A stretch of DNA of 64,000 nt from contig NC_135998.1 in NCBI RefSeq assembly GCF_048128805.1, forward strand, positions 14,979,656-15,043,655. The letters run 5' to 3'. The number at the start of each line of letters is the position of its first letter. Position 1 is the stretch's first letter. A model generated the notes under the pieces. That model saw only the letters and a list, made by a program, of their open reading frames with translations, had not been told where the DNA came from and made no database searches. Position numbers and translations under genes: made by a program. Source of the stretch: Centroberyx gerrardi (Eukaryota > Chordata > Actinopteri > Beryciformes > Berycidae). Below are positions 1 through 13,700 of the stretch, piece by piece.

Positions 1-388
1 AGATGGACGGGAAGAGAGAAGACAGTGGGGATGTGACACAACAATGGCAGGAAGTGACTTCAGATCAATGCAGATTACTGCAAAACACACCAACAGATAA
101 ACACCTAGCTAACAAACTTCCCCGCTGAACAGATAAACAAGAAACACACTCGTTGCCAGATAAATGTTCCAAGGCCCTGAACACCTCACGCAAAGCTCCT
201 AATGTGTTATAGGACAACATTAACAAATGAAACGTCTCACTCAAATCACATCCTGTTACAGTAAATATATAATTGCATATTATATATTACATTGTAAATA
301 GTCCATGTGACCACAACTTGACTTTTCAAGTCTTCTTTTCAATCTGTGCAAACATGTTAAAACCAAAATGGTTAAGCCTAACACAAAC

Positions 389-455
<67 letters not shown>

Positions 456-840
456 CATAAATAGATACAGATAGAGACCTGCAGCTGTTTAATTTCTCTG
501 CATTTCAGATTGTAGTATGCTGATTGATGATACTTCATGATTTGACAGCTTTCACAGCAACAACTAAGAAGCCCGACTATCCAATTCAATAACATGCTGA
601 ACAATGCTACACTGTCTGACTGCTACTCCACTTTGCTGTGTTTTGTAACTGGTTCCAACTGTACAGCCAATGATTTATTCTGGAGCTGACCAAAGTGCTG
701 CACAAAGTCAATACATATATAAAAAATCACACTAAACATAATGCATCAACATAGCACTGCTAGAAAAACACAAGATAATACACATATTACCAGACAAATG
801 AAGAGGACTTAAAAGGTAGAGAATAAAAGGGACTTGAAAG
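1..840. other. Gene-free flank
   Basis: No coding exon can be supported. The stretch is AT-rich unique-looking sequence plus one long CA microsatellite. Short open frames across the microsatellite only encode Thr-His or Cys-Val runs and are repeat artefacts. Confidence 0.6.
391..454. repeat. (CA)n microsatellite, about 32 units
   Basis: An uninterrupted CA run of 64 bases lies in gene-free sequence. It is long enough to be polymorphic. Confidence 0.97.
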
Positions 841-1920
841 AGTCAACAGAAGCTGCAGATCTGATGGAGGGGAAGACCTGAGTGGCCTGGAGGTTGCACA
901 GGGGTTGATAAGGTCTGACGTATAAACATGGGCTTGCCCGCTAGGGCTTTAAAAACAAAACAAAACGTTAAAATCAATGATGTGGTCCATTTTCCTGGAA
1001 CATGTCAGAAGCCTAGCCTTAGTGATGTGGAAGAGTTGCAGGTTGGACCAGGACCGGCCAACACGTGCATACAGGAAGTTGCAATAATCTAAGCGTGAGG
1101 AGATGAAGACATGTATAACTTTCCCCAGATATTTGAATGAGAGGAAAGACTTGATTTAATTATTCTAAGTTGGAAGACTTGTTTGTCAAATTTAAGGGCA
1201 GAGTCATAGATCACACCAAGCTTCTTGGCATAACACTTAACACAGGTGGACAGCAGGTACAAAGTGATTTTATTTAGTCAAGAGAGCCAAAGAGGACAAC
1301 ATCAGTTTTGCTCCCATTCAGCTGAAGAAAATTTTGTGCCATTCAACAATTTGCTGAACAGGGTGAGAGAGGGAAGGTTTATGTCAACACAGCGGCCTGG
1401 CAGGACTGACCCACAAACAGAGGTTGGACACCCGTGCATCTGTCTTAGGTCAACACCAGGTCCAGGCTGCTGCTGCTCTGGTTGACTGCGGGACCGCAGT
1501 GGGGTCATGAGGGCCATGAGGTCATGAAAACACCTTGTGACCCCCTGTTCATGTGCTGACACAGTTCAGGTTACGGGTCATTTGGTGTCAGAGGGAGAAT
1601 GAGCCGAGTATCATGTTCGTGGCAACGGGGGGAGATTCTGAATGACTTGATTTGTCACAGCGGGAGCACATAGATGGAGAAGTGGATAGGACCTAAGATG
1701 GAACCTTGTGGGACTCCACTGGAGAGACTGGCCAGGGAGGAAGAGAAATACACTATATTATTATATTGCTGAGACAGGAAATAAAACAGTGTGTTTGATA
1801 CGGTCAATCAGAATGGCATGACTGACTGTTTCAAAGGCAGCACTGAGGTCCAGTATTAGGACTAGGACAGCACAATCACCAGAATCAGCCATTCAGGTCA
1901 TTGGTCACTTTAGGGCAGAC
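840..1920. repeat. Probable old interspersed repeat, class unknown
   Basis: The stretch reads like a degraded dispersed teleost repeat. It has a mixed coding-like texture, phrases such as 'ccttgtgggactccac' and 'aaaggcagcactgaggtcc' that recur in fish genomes, and stops in all frames. No terminal repeats or target-site duplication were found, so the class and exact limits are unknown. A library search would settle it. Confidence 0.35.
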
Positions 1921-1978
1921 TCAGTACTATAGGAAACCCTTATCCATCACTGGATTTTTTTCCATTATGTGTTTTTTC

Positions 1979-2932
1979 TAGGGCTGCCCCCTAATAGTCG
2001 ACCAAACCGTTAGTCGATGAGAAGAGTCTTAGTTGATCAAGTTTTCATTGGTCAGTTAGTCGCAGGGAAAAAAAAACAAATAAAAAAAACAACCTCAAAC
2101 TCCATTCGGGAGCTGCGCCTTGTCGTTAAAAAGTTATTAGACCAGGGTTGCCAACTTTGGGTACCTGGCTGGAGTGAGATTTTGATGCCATCAAACTACA
2201 AAGCAAGGAATCTCTGTCTGTCTGTATGTGTGTGTGTGTGTGTGTGTGTGTCCTTTGCATATCTCAACAACTGTTTGTCCGATCTACTTCACACTTGGCG
2301 GGTGTATTGCTGGGGATCCAAGGACGTGCAGTGTCGGATTTGGTGCAATTTGGACACGCGACACGTTCAATATTAATAAACTTTGAATAAACAAGCGAAC
2401 AGCGCTCTGTGCAGCAGCGGGGCTCAAAGCAAGCGACTGATAGCCTACCCCTATTGTGTGGGTTTTTTTTTGTGAACCACAGTGTATTTCACCGGTGTTT
2501 CTGACCGTGAGTAGCCGCGACTTGGGTGTGTTTTTTCCCGTGAACCAGAGTGTACTTCACCAGTGTTTCTGACCACGAGAAGCCGTGACTTGGGTGTGTT
2601 TTTTTCCCGTGAACCAGAGTGTACTTCACCAGTGTTTCTGACCGCGAGAAGCCGTGACTTGGGTGTGTTTTTTTCCCGTGAACCAGAGTGTACTTCACCA
2701 GTGTTTCTGACCGCGAGAAGCCGCGACTTGGGTGTGTTTTTTCCCTTGAACCAGAGTGTATTTCACCAATGTTTCTGACTGCGAGTAGCCGTGACTTGGG
2801 TGTGTTTTTTCAAAAAATATATATTTAAATAATTAAATTAATATCATAAACGTGCGACGACTAGTCGACTAATGGCTTGAACTAACGACTACTAGTCGAC
2901 TATAGGAAAATCTTTGGTCGGGGGCAGCCCTA
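1979..2932. mobile_element. Non-autonomous hAT-type transposon with exact 8-bp TSD
   Basis: The 954-bp element begins TAGGGCTGCCCCC and ends with its exact inverse. It is bounded on both sides by the identical octamer GTTTTTTC (1971-1978 and 2933-2940). An 8-bp duplication with short inverted ends is the signature of hAT transposition. Inside the ends, TAGTCGACTA-type motifs are repeated in both orientations as subterminal repeats. No transposase frame is present, so it was mobilised in trans. It carries an internal 68-bp tandem array, described separately. It lies downstream of tbc1d10a and touches no gene. Confidence 0.88.
2482..2811. repeat. Tandem array, five units of 68-69 bp, inside the hAT element
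   Basis: Units start near 2482, 2550, 2619, 2688 and 2756, each with the motif gtgtacttcaccagtg, then a gccgcgacttgggtgtg core and a T-run. Spacing is 68, 69, 69 and 68. The last unit is truncated. Middle units are almost identical while the first and last diverge, as expected from unequal exchange within an element. Confidence 0.93.
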
Positions 2933-2940
2933 GTTTTTTC

Positions 2941-3969
2941 TCCCAAGAAAAGGCAACAGTTGGCAAGAATGATCTTTTAGGGACAGGGACCGAGGACCTT
3001 AGATGGGAACTGTAGTTTGTGCCTGAAGTTGCTAGGCACTGAGGAGTCTAAATTGGGCTCATGGTGACTCATAAGAAAGCCAATTGTGACTTTCCTATAA
3101 AGGAGATCTAGGCTATCTCCCGGTGGAACCAAACAGGTGTGCATGATCATTTCCTATTGCAAACCTAGTGTCAAAAAAAAGCTGATGGAAGTGAGTCCAT
3201 CAGGGCTACAAGTCAAGCTACTGTTATCTGGGAGGACAACCATAAAAGGACACACACGCTTCCTCTCCACCATCCACTGACAGAGTGTCTGTCTGACCCC
3301 TTACCCCTTCCACTCCCAAACGGCTTCCTGTCCCACACGTGCAGGTTGACTACTAGAAACTGTTCATCAAAGCCTACTCCCCTCCAAACATGGGAAAGTC
3401 CCAAATGAAAGTGTCCATGAGGTCTCGATCATACATGCATGCATGTGTGTGTGTACATGCACACACACACACACACACACACACACTGAGAACTGAGTGA
3501 ATATTATTTTGTGGAGACAGTAAACATCATTCACAAATAGACACACACAAAATGCACACACACACTAACTACTGCCTCATTGCCATATGTTGCCGTTCAA
3601 CTTACCTATTCAAACTCATTCCCAGCGAGTCATACTTGTGTTTTTTCTAATCCCCGCTGGGCAGAGGGCAGTAAGGGGGGCAGCAGGCAGGGGATAACGG
3701 TGTAGACCCTCAGCACTTGTTACCAAAAAGCTTTACAGGAGCTTTACAGCTCATGAAGCCAGACTATAATCTCCCAGACGCTTCACACATATGGCCCCAT
3801 GAGATCATCCAGACCACATTATGCCCCCCCCCAAATACATTGTTGCAGTGCATTAACACATATCAAATAAAAAAGATGATTAAAAGATGATTTTTCCCTT
3901 AAGAATACCCACGGTGAAAACACCCTGTGTGTTGATCTGTTTGGGGTCCAGGGCTACAGTGTGTGTTTA

Positions 3970-4011
<42 letters not shown>

Positions 4012-5400
4012 TGTTGTAGATATGGTTGGTTATGGGGGCATGTCTGGGTCACTTCTCCTCCTCCTCTCCAGATTAGCTGTAAAGCCAGTCTCCCATTACA
4101 CCCTCTAGTCTCGGCCCTGGTCTAACGAATGTCACTGAGCACCAGCAGAGAGAGGTAGTTGGGGGTGGGGTGGGTGGAAGGTGGGTGGGGGTGGAGGTGG
4201 GGGTGCAGACAGGCCAACATTGTTTACAGATAGAAGAAGGCACAAAAGTACGGAAGAGGATTAGGGGCACATGTGAAAAATGTATTTGAGTTCTGAGTTT
4301 AAAGTCAGAATTCTGAGAATAAACTCAGAATTCTGAGAATAAACTCAGAATTCTGACTTGAATTCTGACTTTAATCTCAGAATTCTGACTTTAAACTCAG
4401 AACTCAAATACATTTTTCACATGTGCCCCTAATCCTCTTCTGTACAAAAGAGATGATGGGAGGAGGAAGAAATACAAAATATTGTAATGACAGGCATCCT
4501 CAGACAAAAGACGCAGACAATCCTACATGGAAATAGAAAACCACTGTGATTGCTGTGAGGGAGACTCAGGAATGTGAAATGTGGAACGCTGTGAATACGG
4601 CACACTGTATCTACCATCTAATCTGATTGTCCTACGCCATCTTCTGTCTCTTGTGGAAGACCGGATCATCTTCCTCTGGGTGTAATAAATTAAAACCCTT
4701 TCCTTCATCTTCACCACTGAGCATGTCCTCCAGGGCCCTCGAGTGTCTCTTCTTACAAAGGATCGGAAGTATGGAGACACCATGAAATTAGAAAAAAGGC
4801 ATGTTTCAGTTCCAACACAGCAGCAGGACTGCCATAAGAAAAACAATCAGTTGACAATAGAAGTGCAATCATGTCCAAGGGACTTATCTTGTACAAAAGT
4901 CGATGGAACAGAGTTAAAAAGGTGTTGGTTTTTTGCTGGTTGGGTGAATTAAAATGTAGAGGGTTTTCTTGGCTGTCATGTTCTTGGACTGCAGCCTAAC
5001 CTTGTCAGAGAAGAAGGCCTGTATACATGCAGAAGACTCCATTCAGAGACTAAAGGCAAATGGTTGGGTGAGGCGCATTTGGATGGTGTTGTGGGAATTT
5101 GCCTTATTTGAGATGCAAATTCCACCAAAGAGCTGAAAGACCCGGAGAAACAGGTGTCCGAGGAAGTGTGCTACTGTGTGGGTGTGTGAGGGAGGGTGCG
5201 GGGGTGCTGCGGTGGTTGTGGGGTGTTGAATGATAACACTGGGTGTATTGAGTCCCACTTGTTTGGTCCTGTGTGGCATTTCTCCTCTCCGATCATTGTC
5301 TTGTTTCATGTGTTTAATGCTACATGTAAGCAAAAACACAGGAAATGTGTTATCGGTGTGCAATGGGGAAAGAGGACACATTTGAAATATTTCCAAGAGT
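2941..5400. other. Gene-free intergenic stretch
   Basis: No exon supported. It contains TG/CA runs near 3430-3486 and 3960-4013, a G-rich stretch (4155-4205) and the foldback at 4248-4445. Open frames here (for example minus 4523-4846 and 5043-5405) have no recognisable domain and no convincing splice context. Confidence 0.55.
4248..4445. repeat. Foldback (near-palindromic) MITE-like repeat
   Basis: The left arm (gtacggaagaggattagg, then a cacatgtgaaaaatg segment) is matched in inverse orientation by the right arm ending at 4445. The centre consists of alternating 'cagaattctga' blocks in both orientations. The whole 198 bp can fold into one long hairpin. A diverged partial relative occurs at 37983-38060, so this is a dispersed family. 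Confidence 0.85.
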
Positions 5401-5407
5401 ATCAAAT

Positions 5408-5413
5408 TTTATT
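5408..5413 (-). terminator. Candidate polyadenylation signal AATAAA, tbc1d10a
   Basis: The canonical hexamer on the minus strand ends a long AT-rich non-coding stretch downstream of the tbc1d10a stop. Other A/T hexamers exist closer to the stop, so this is the most distal candidate rather than a proven site. Confidence 0.4.
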
Positions 5414-6380
5414 GATTTAAATGTAATTTGGTACAAAAAACAGCTTGTAGATATGAGGATGCTTTTGTAGTCTAATTAGCAAAGAGAAGGGAGGTAAAGC
5501 ACTATATACCCATGAACATAGCATAAGTTGACAGATTTAACTTAATGTTTTCTTTAAGTATACATTCCTCAGTGATTAGCAGTAAGCAGCATCTCTCCAA
5601 AGTATTGGTGTCCATAATGTTGAAGCACTGAGGGTAAAACAGAGTCTTTGAAAATCATCCTATGAAACTTTGTCTCCACCACTTCTATTCATATATCACA
5701 ATTTATTTACCCTCCTGGACTTTGGGCCCTGGTTTAATCCATTAAAACTGAATGAATGGGCACCGCACTTTTGACAGGAATGAAGTTTTCCAATCCTAGG
5801 ACAAAGCTCAATGGCACCATCTACATGATAGCATGGAAAACTCCAACTGATTCATGTTGGTTAAATGTGCTTTGTGTGCATGCTTAAAAGTTAGAAAATC
5901 CCAATGGAAATAGACTAGAGTGGCAATAAAATCATACTGCCCAGCTGACTGTCGCACATTTAACAATTCACATTTAACAATTCACTTGCATTTCAGAGAT
6001 CAGATACGGCGGATTATGCACACGTAGCCAATATCTTCTTCAACTGGAAAAATATACAAATTGTACTAAATGCGAATATAAAAGCTTCATTGTTCCTTCT
6101 TATGAATCTTGGCAGGTAAACAGTGCCTCCTAATGGATAAAAATAAACCCGTGGCATCTCTTCTGCCTCCACAGTGTGTAAAAATCAATACATACATACC
6201 ACAAATTTTCCTTACAATAAAAAAAACTTAACAGGAAATAATCTGATGCTTGGTTACACATATAATTGTTGATTAAACAAGTTCCTGGATTGGGACGGTT
6301 TCATGTTGATAGCATATCAATTAATGAACAATTTCTTCACTTAAAACATCTCAGATATAAAACTAGTACATCAACATATA

Positions 6381-6849
6381 CAGTCATGAGTCCCTTGACC
6401 TTCTTTTAGTTATATTTTGTTGCACAACAAAGTTATTTATAAGTGGAATTATTTTGGCATTTTTGTCTGACATCTACACAAAATAATCTTCTATGAAAGT
6501 GAAAAGAAATTTCAAAAAAAAATCATGTGAAGGTATGAATTTCAAATAACAGCGAAACCTAGTGTGCAGCAATAGTATATACTGTACATCCTCATTTAAT
6601 TTTGGGCTAAATGGTGTCACCAGAAAATATTTGTTCAATATTTTGTATTAGATGTTGCTCAGACTTCATATTTAGTTTGTAGATTGCACTGGAGTCCAGT
6701 TTCTGAGGTTTCAAGGGGAAAAATACAGTAAAATACAGTAAAAATATATATGCAAAAATATACAAGCTGCATTTTCAGTAGACTTTCTCCTGTCCAGTTC
6801 TAAGAAAACTTAAGAGGTCAAGGGATCCACAAACCTTTGAGCATGATTG
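6381..6849. mobile_element. Degenerate Tc1/mariner-like MITE in the tbc1d10a 3' UTR
   Basis: The left end cagtcatgagtcccttgacc and the inverse of the right end (caatcatgctcaaagg, then a gatcccttgacct segment) are clearly related but diverged. TA dinucleotides flank both ends (6379-6380 and 6850-6851), as in Tc1/mariner insertion. The interior has no transposase frame. It probably contributes part of the mRNA 3' UTR. Confidence 0.65.
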
Positions 6850-7757
6850 TACACAAATAGTTTCGAATTAGTGTTCTTCAAATTGCCATTCTCCCATATT
6901 TCATTCACAACATAAATATACACCCTATGCTCTCCCAAACTGAAAAGAGGATCAAATATGACAATATGATTGAATAAACTGCTTGGATCTTAAAAACATG
7001 CATTCAAAATCTTTGGCTTGGTGGCACAAATTTCCCTGCACACTTCTTCCTTCATTTGAGAGTCAAACAGCTAGAATCTACTGTTGCTGTCACAAGGCTG
7101 CTGTTGGCTGATCTGAGGACGCCCTCAAGTGTTCAACAACAGCAAACAAAAAGTCATGGACGCACTACACCAGTCAAGAGACCATTCTAAATAGACACAT
7201 CTAGTATTTAGTATGAATGATTGAGTCTAGCGAAGCAGGATAAACATGAATATCTGCACTGGCAACATAGTGACTAATGTAGAAGAAGAGGAAGACTATC
7301 AAAGGCAAAGTGCTCTACAAAAGATCTCATCAATTAAGACAAAACCAGACTTCATTTATAACAAAGGAGTATTCAAGATAATCACAGCACTGCTTTTTTA
7401 GAGGCAAATAGCAGCCCTAACTGTTGTTAGTGAGTGAGTGTGTGTCCCTACATGCCCAACAGTACGAAGCTAAAAACTGCACTCTCCATACTCCCAAAGG
7501 CTAAAATCTCATTTACATGTGCAAAACAGTGTACATGGTCCCCATCTGCTGTTGCTCCCTGGCAACTACTCATTTAACACAAACCTGTCTCATGCAGTCA
7601 CTGATATGGATACACTGGGCTGTGGGTAGTAGGTGGTACAGAGTTTGTTGTGACACTGAAAATTGTGATGATTGTCACCATGTTGTTAAGTTAGTAAAGC
7701 TTGGATGGAATGATTTATGTGTAAACTGGTGAAGAAGTCCTCCTCGCCTCCGCCCTG

Positions 7758-10700
7758 CTACAGGTAGGTGTCATGCTCTGCGCTGCTCAGACTCTCTCTG
7801 GACCCTTGTACGGTCATGTGTTTGAGGAGAGGTGAAGGGTCGCCGGCAGCCGGGTACAGATTGGCCGTCTCCTGCGGCGGTGGGATTGTCTTCTTCTGTA
7901 TTTCCTCTTTAGTCATTTTACTTTCCTTGGTCTCCTCTCCTCCCTCCCCATCGCTCTTGGTCGCCAGAGGAGATTCCACTATGATGGTGGGCTTCTGCCT
8001 CAGGTCCTGCCGGCTGGGCGGCTCGGCCCTCATGATGGCCTTGGCGCCGTGCATCCTGGGAGGAGACTTGCAGTGTAGATCGCCACGGGTCTCCTTCCAG
8101 CGTCGCAGCTGAGCGAGGTGTTCCTTCTCAATGTCTCTCTCAGACACTGGTAACTCAATAATCTGAAACACAGAGAGAGAAAGAGTGGAGAAACTTGTAG
8201 CAAACACCGTGAAGTCTGGACTGACTGCTACAACTGTGAGGCATCAGAAAAGCTTTTCGGGTTTTTCCAATGATGATCGTCTATTAATAGGGATTACAAA
8301 GCTGCTAAACAATCATCGTCACATTTTTAACTGTTTACTATATGTGGTTGAAAAACAACACAACCTTGACAACAACACTGTCCTGTAGATGTGTTTATCT
8401 GTTGAATGTTTTTATTCAGTGAGGTTCTTGTTAGTGGCTGCCTGGGTATTACTCTACCTCCCGTGCCAGGAAGCCTTCCTGCATGTAGTGTGGGTCTATG
8501 GCCCGCAGCAGCTCCATTGTCTCATACAGGCCTTGACAGGACTTCAGTTTCTCGTGGGAGCCCAGCATGCATTTCAAGAGAACCAGGCCGACTCGGAAGA
8601 TGATCTTCACTCCTGAGAACAGCATCACATCAGACAACAAGTTAGTGAACAGCAGTTCCCACTAACTTTTGGATGGGAGGCCCAATCTGGGAGCCGCACA
8701 TAATTGTTCGTTCTGGTAGAAAGGAGTGATATTCTTCTATATCCCAAATGTTTCTGTTTCCAATCTTTTTACCCTTTCATGCCTGCAGAATAGTAAAGAT
8801 TCATTTTTGCTTTTCAAGGGTGATTTCATTATTTGCTGTAATGCTTAAGTTTGCAAAGATGACAGGCTAGTTCACATTACGACTGAAGAGAAGGATAATG
8901 TCTGAGTCAAGGCTGACTGATTATATGATAAATATGATGAATATGATTAATCATTTTGAGTAAGTGAGACAGTGTTGATCAGCTGGATTTGACCTTTTGA
9001 CCTTTTAAGTTCTCATATTCCTTATTACAAACAGAAATAGAAATAATAGGTAGGCTACATGTGTTCGGCATTTCCTTTGATATTTTAAAGGTAACTGCTG
9101 TAATCTTGCTTTCACATTTTTAGGGTTTAGCTGTGGTCATGCTAACCTAAATCCACAATAGCAGGCACAAGTATCATTTAAACAGCAAAGACAAGTAAAC
9201 AGCTACGTAACATAAAACTTTTGGCCAATCTGCTGGCCAAATGTGAAGTTTGCTTGATTTGGGACTCTATTTCCTGGAATTAAACTTTGTAATGTTTTGA
9301 ACACAGCTTCATTAAATGCGCAATTAACTGTTTTAAATTCTCACATCTCACTTTATTCTCACCACTCCTGGGTGATCTACCTGTTTCAGGCAGACCAGGG
9401 CGTGGTTGCTTGGTGTGAAGCCAAATTCGAGTGGGACATTCTCACCTTCACCACCAAACAAGGCTGATGTTCAAGTACTCAAAGTAACAATTTCACTTCT
9501 GATTTTGACCAATGAAACACATTATAGGTGACCTGCATCCATACCATCATTTTCAGAGTGACTTGCTAAGGTCGGAGTAACCGTGTTTGATGCATGTTTT
9601 TCAATTCATCATGTAAAAACACGTCAGTAGATGATTTTGCTCTTGTGATATCTCACCCTCACAAAGGAACATGTCCCAGACGCGCAGAACGGAGGCCCAC
9701 GGCAGAGTCCTGGAGAAGGCACACATGAACCACTCCGTCATGTACAGGATGGGCTCCAGCTTGTGCTTCTTCAGGTGGTAGTGCGCCACTGGAGACACCC
9801 GCCGCAGCAGAGCGTACAGGATCTCCCCATCCAGCTGGATTGCCTCCTGTGGGGACGGCAGGGGACAGCAGTCAGCAGAGAGAGAGGGAGAGAGAGATGG
9901 GTGGGGTGGGGTGGGGCGGGTGTGACCGACAGAGAGAGAGAGCAAACGAGAGTGAGAGTGAGAGAGAGAATAGACTCCTTTCTATTTGCTTAATCCGATT
10001 GTCCGATTATCTCATCCTTATTGCCTGGTCACCTGCTCATGTTATTAAGTCATTAGCTCATCAGTGTCAAGCTAGAGACACACTAGCCTTTGAAGTCCAG
10101 CACCAGCCAGTGAATCAAGTCAAACAGTTAAGAGATTTTTGTATATCTCCACACTGAAGTTACTTGCCAAAAAATATTCTCTATTTCATTTTTCTGAAAA
10201 TGTTTACTGTTCTGTTGGACTGCTGTTATCACATTCAAGACCTTTCAATCCGGAGGTTTTTTGTTGGGCAGTGTGATCTCTGGAAACTATATGTGAGGTC
10301 AAAGTACAGAGATCCCACTCTTGTAATGTAGCTGAGAATTTGTCTTCTAAAGCACAGTGTTTTTGGAGATTGCTACAATACCTTTAGGATAAGTGAATAA
10401 TAATTGGATTATCAGATTCACAAAGTAAAATGATCAGAAGTTTAACTTTATTTTGGGTGTATTTTTCCTTTGGTTTACCAATATTTCTTTAATATTTATC
10501 CTGGACAATTATTAACATGCTGAGCACTGTGAATATGTAATCTTATTTTAAAGTCAGCTCTGCTCTGACATTATCAAGCACTTCCTCTGATCTTTGAACC
10601 CACTTTCTATACTCTCTCAAAAAGATTGTATGTGTGTCTGTCGGCAGCCTTACCAGTCCTGCACTGTAGTATCCAGGAAGGTACTTCTCACAAATCTGGA

Positions 10701-13700
10701 CAAGACCCCAGAAGGCATCCTACGAAAAAGAAAGGAAATATGGCTTTGGTATTTAAAGAAATATTGCTACATGGATAACCAATGAATGAATGTATTATGT
10801 ATGTTTTACATGTGTGTGCGTTTGAGTGCATGTAGGGCTGACAAATCATTTAAAGTAAGCCATACTGACAGAGAAACGGTGCCTTCATGAATAACACAAG
10901 ACAATTTTGATGCCCTGTATTTCATTCTAACATGTTTAGAAATTCATTCATTCATTTTCTTTACCCGCTTCAAGTTCATGGTGGGCTGGAGTATATCCCA
11001 GCATGCAACAGGCAAGAAGCAAAAAACCCTAGACAGGTTGCCAGTCACATCACAGGGACTAGGGACTAGGGATTTGCTCACCCCTGGTCAGTGTGTGTGT
11101 GTGTGTGTGTGTGTGTTCACCTCTGCCGGCATGTGCATCAGGAGTACAGCAGCAATGGGAGCCTGAGCCTGGCAGTAGCCCTCTTCTGGACGATGCAGGG
11201 TGTAGGCCTTCAGCACACGCAACAAGTCCTGCTGCCTGCACACATGCAAAACACACACACCCGCTTCAGTCGCATTAACACACAGATGGGCATTGTCAAA
11301 AGGCCTCCAGAGGGCTGCTTACCCATGACCTCCTCTCGCTACAAACATCTCATGGAAGGGGAACTGTCGATGGAGGTCCCGCTCTATCACGTCCAACCAT
11401 TTGGGATCTCCAGGCTGGCTGTCCAGCTCCTGAAATACAGCCATGCATGTACTTAGAGTCAGTGGTTCAGGTATTGGGACAGCAGAGACATATTTATTAT
11501 TACTGTTGTAAACCCATGAAACTTTCATCTCTGATCAAAATATGTACACTATATGAGGTTAAAGTACAAACTGTCAGCTACTGATAATGGGTATTTTTAA
11601 ACATTATATAGGCTATTCAATCATAATTACATTACGACAGCCTGTCAGCCATTCTACTGTGGCACCCATTGCTCTGGATAAGGGAACCAGCTAAATGCCT
11701 ATAATGTAAAATCTATATTTTTTTTTACCAGAAACACAAATTTCATGTGTTTAAAACAACCAAATTCACTCCAGTATCCTGACTTTCCCCTGACTATTCC
11801 ATAACATATACATGTTCCATGACAATTTGCATGACCTATAATTGTGTGTGTCAATGTTAAAATCTTACAAGTGTTGACATCAGTGTCCCAGGTGTTGTTT
11901 TGATAAGATAGAACTATCAATTTGGATTTATATAATCAGGAAACTTTGTTACTAGATCTACCGGCAGCCAAGTTTTATGTTAAAGACTTTTTTGTGTGAA
12001 CAAAAAAAAAGGACAATTTTGTGTGACATTTCCATTTTTTTTTTTGCGATATCATCCGTTTTCCGTATGACAGAATATGTTTTGTGCTTTTAGCCAAAAC
12101 ACCTTATAGTACCATGAGTGAATATGGTTTTTGCCAATATTTTCCCAGGCATGGAAAAGGCTAAACTTCAAATTCAATGACTTGTGTGACTTGTATGACT
12201 GACCTGGAACTTGCCCTGGTTCTGCTCCCTTTTCACTTTGCCCCCAGACAGGTAGAGCCAGGCCCGGCCTCGCAGGGAGGGAGGGATCCCCTTCTGACAG
12301 CGCAGCTTCACCTGTTCAACACACTCACTGTTACTCATGAGCATGCAGCAGGCGAGAGAGAGAGAGACTGGGAGAAGGGAGAGTGGGATGGAGACAGTAG
12401 AGAACTCCAAGATCTACCTGACATTTTTAATTTTTGTCAGTTGAATTTCAGTTTTTCTTCACCAGACACTTGTCAAATTGTGTCAAAAAAAAAATCTTGC
12501 GTTTGTCCGTCAGTTTCTTAACAATGTGTTAGCATTTCTCATGGAAACCAAGGAGCACAGCGAGCTGCAGGCCATATAGTTAGCCAACTCCTTGGTTTCT
12601 TTGAGGAATGTTAAACTGCTAACATGCATGGAAACTGAAAGATAAAAGTTTTTTGCATATATCAGGTGTCAAGTGAAGGAAAATAATAAACAAAAATTAA
12701 AAATATCGAGGTGTCCCTTTAATTTCTAAATAGACCGAAACAGAGATTTCTTTAAGTTAAAAACTCAAAGGTCCTTCTACTTAGTTAATTTAATCAGCTC
12801 TAGAATAGTGCTGTTTGGCAAAAACAAACCTACAAGTCATAGCCTATAATGGACTGAAAACTCGGGATGAGTGAATGAGATTATGGAAATCCTGTTCATT
12901 TAAATGTAAAGCAACTACATGAGAAATGGGAATGGAGTGTTAAAATCTTATGTCATGTCTTCAAACCTATTCTTATCTTTGTGCCGGTGCCAGTGAGAGA
13001 CAATAAGGACAAAATTTCAAATAAACGACACACACTGCGCACTTGCATTGCTACAAATTTGAAATTTTGCGCATGGAGAGGAGGAATGTGAGATGATCTA
13101 ATTTACAGTTCCTAAAGCAGACCTTCTTGTGTTTTTTGGCCATCCACTTGTCCCAACTGTTGAGCATCTCCAGCCATTTTGCCTCCCGCTGCCTCAGCAC
13201 GTCAGTGGGGATTTCTTCAGCACTGTGGAGACACAAGACAGACAGTGTAGCTACTAAAAACATATTACACACATTATTGTCGTTGTTGTGCCACTGATGA
13301 TGCTGCTGTTGCTATGTTGATGTTGTGTTTTTTGACTTTTTTTGCTATGTTTGAAACTACAGCATGGAGTCTAAGACAAATTTCCCTAAGGGGACAATTA
13401 AAGTATATCTTATCTTATTTTATCTTTATCATTCCAATGAGTTGACAAGTGGAGAAAAGACAGTGAGGGTGAACTGTGGGTCAAACAAGACTAGTAGTGT
13501 AGTTTTCTAATTATGAAATAGGCTAGCTAACATAATGGCTTCTGAAGATTCAGCAGCCACAGAAACCAACATTATTCTCTCCATTTTTACATAGTTTCAT
13601 TCAAGTGGATAGTGACTGCATTCGATTACTTCCTGGTATTCATGACTGGTGCAGTCCTGTCATGGGAGAGGGCGGGACAGTGGTTGATCTCTTCCTTCTC

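Larger units (their letters stand above)
5380..7757 (-). other. tbc1d10a: Probable 3' UTR of tbc1d10a
   Basis: AT-rich non-coding sequence follows the tbc1d10a stop codon without a further exon. A minus-strand AATAAA (5408-5413) near the far end gives a plausible cleavage site around 5390, implying a UTR of about 2.3 kb. It contains a Tc1-like MITE at 6381-6849. The extent is inferred from the signal only. Confidence 0.5.

Noticed and set aside
326-604. Open frames across the 391-454 CA run (both strands)
   Set aside because: They encode Thr-His or Cys-Val runs and exist only because the dinucleotide repeat lacks stops.
2482-2811. Regularly spaced repeats resembling a CRISPR array
   Set aside because: The units are contiguous 68-69-bp tandem repeats without variable spacers, inside a eukaryotic hAT element.
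4523-4846. 107-codon minus-strand frame
   Set aside because: No domain, no splice partners, and it is in gene-free flank.
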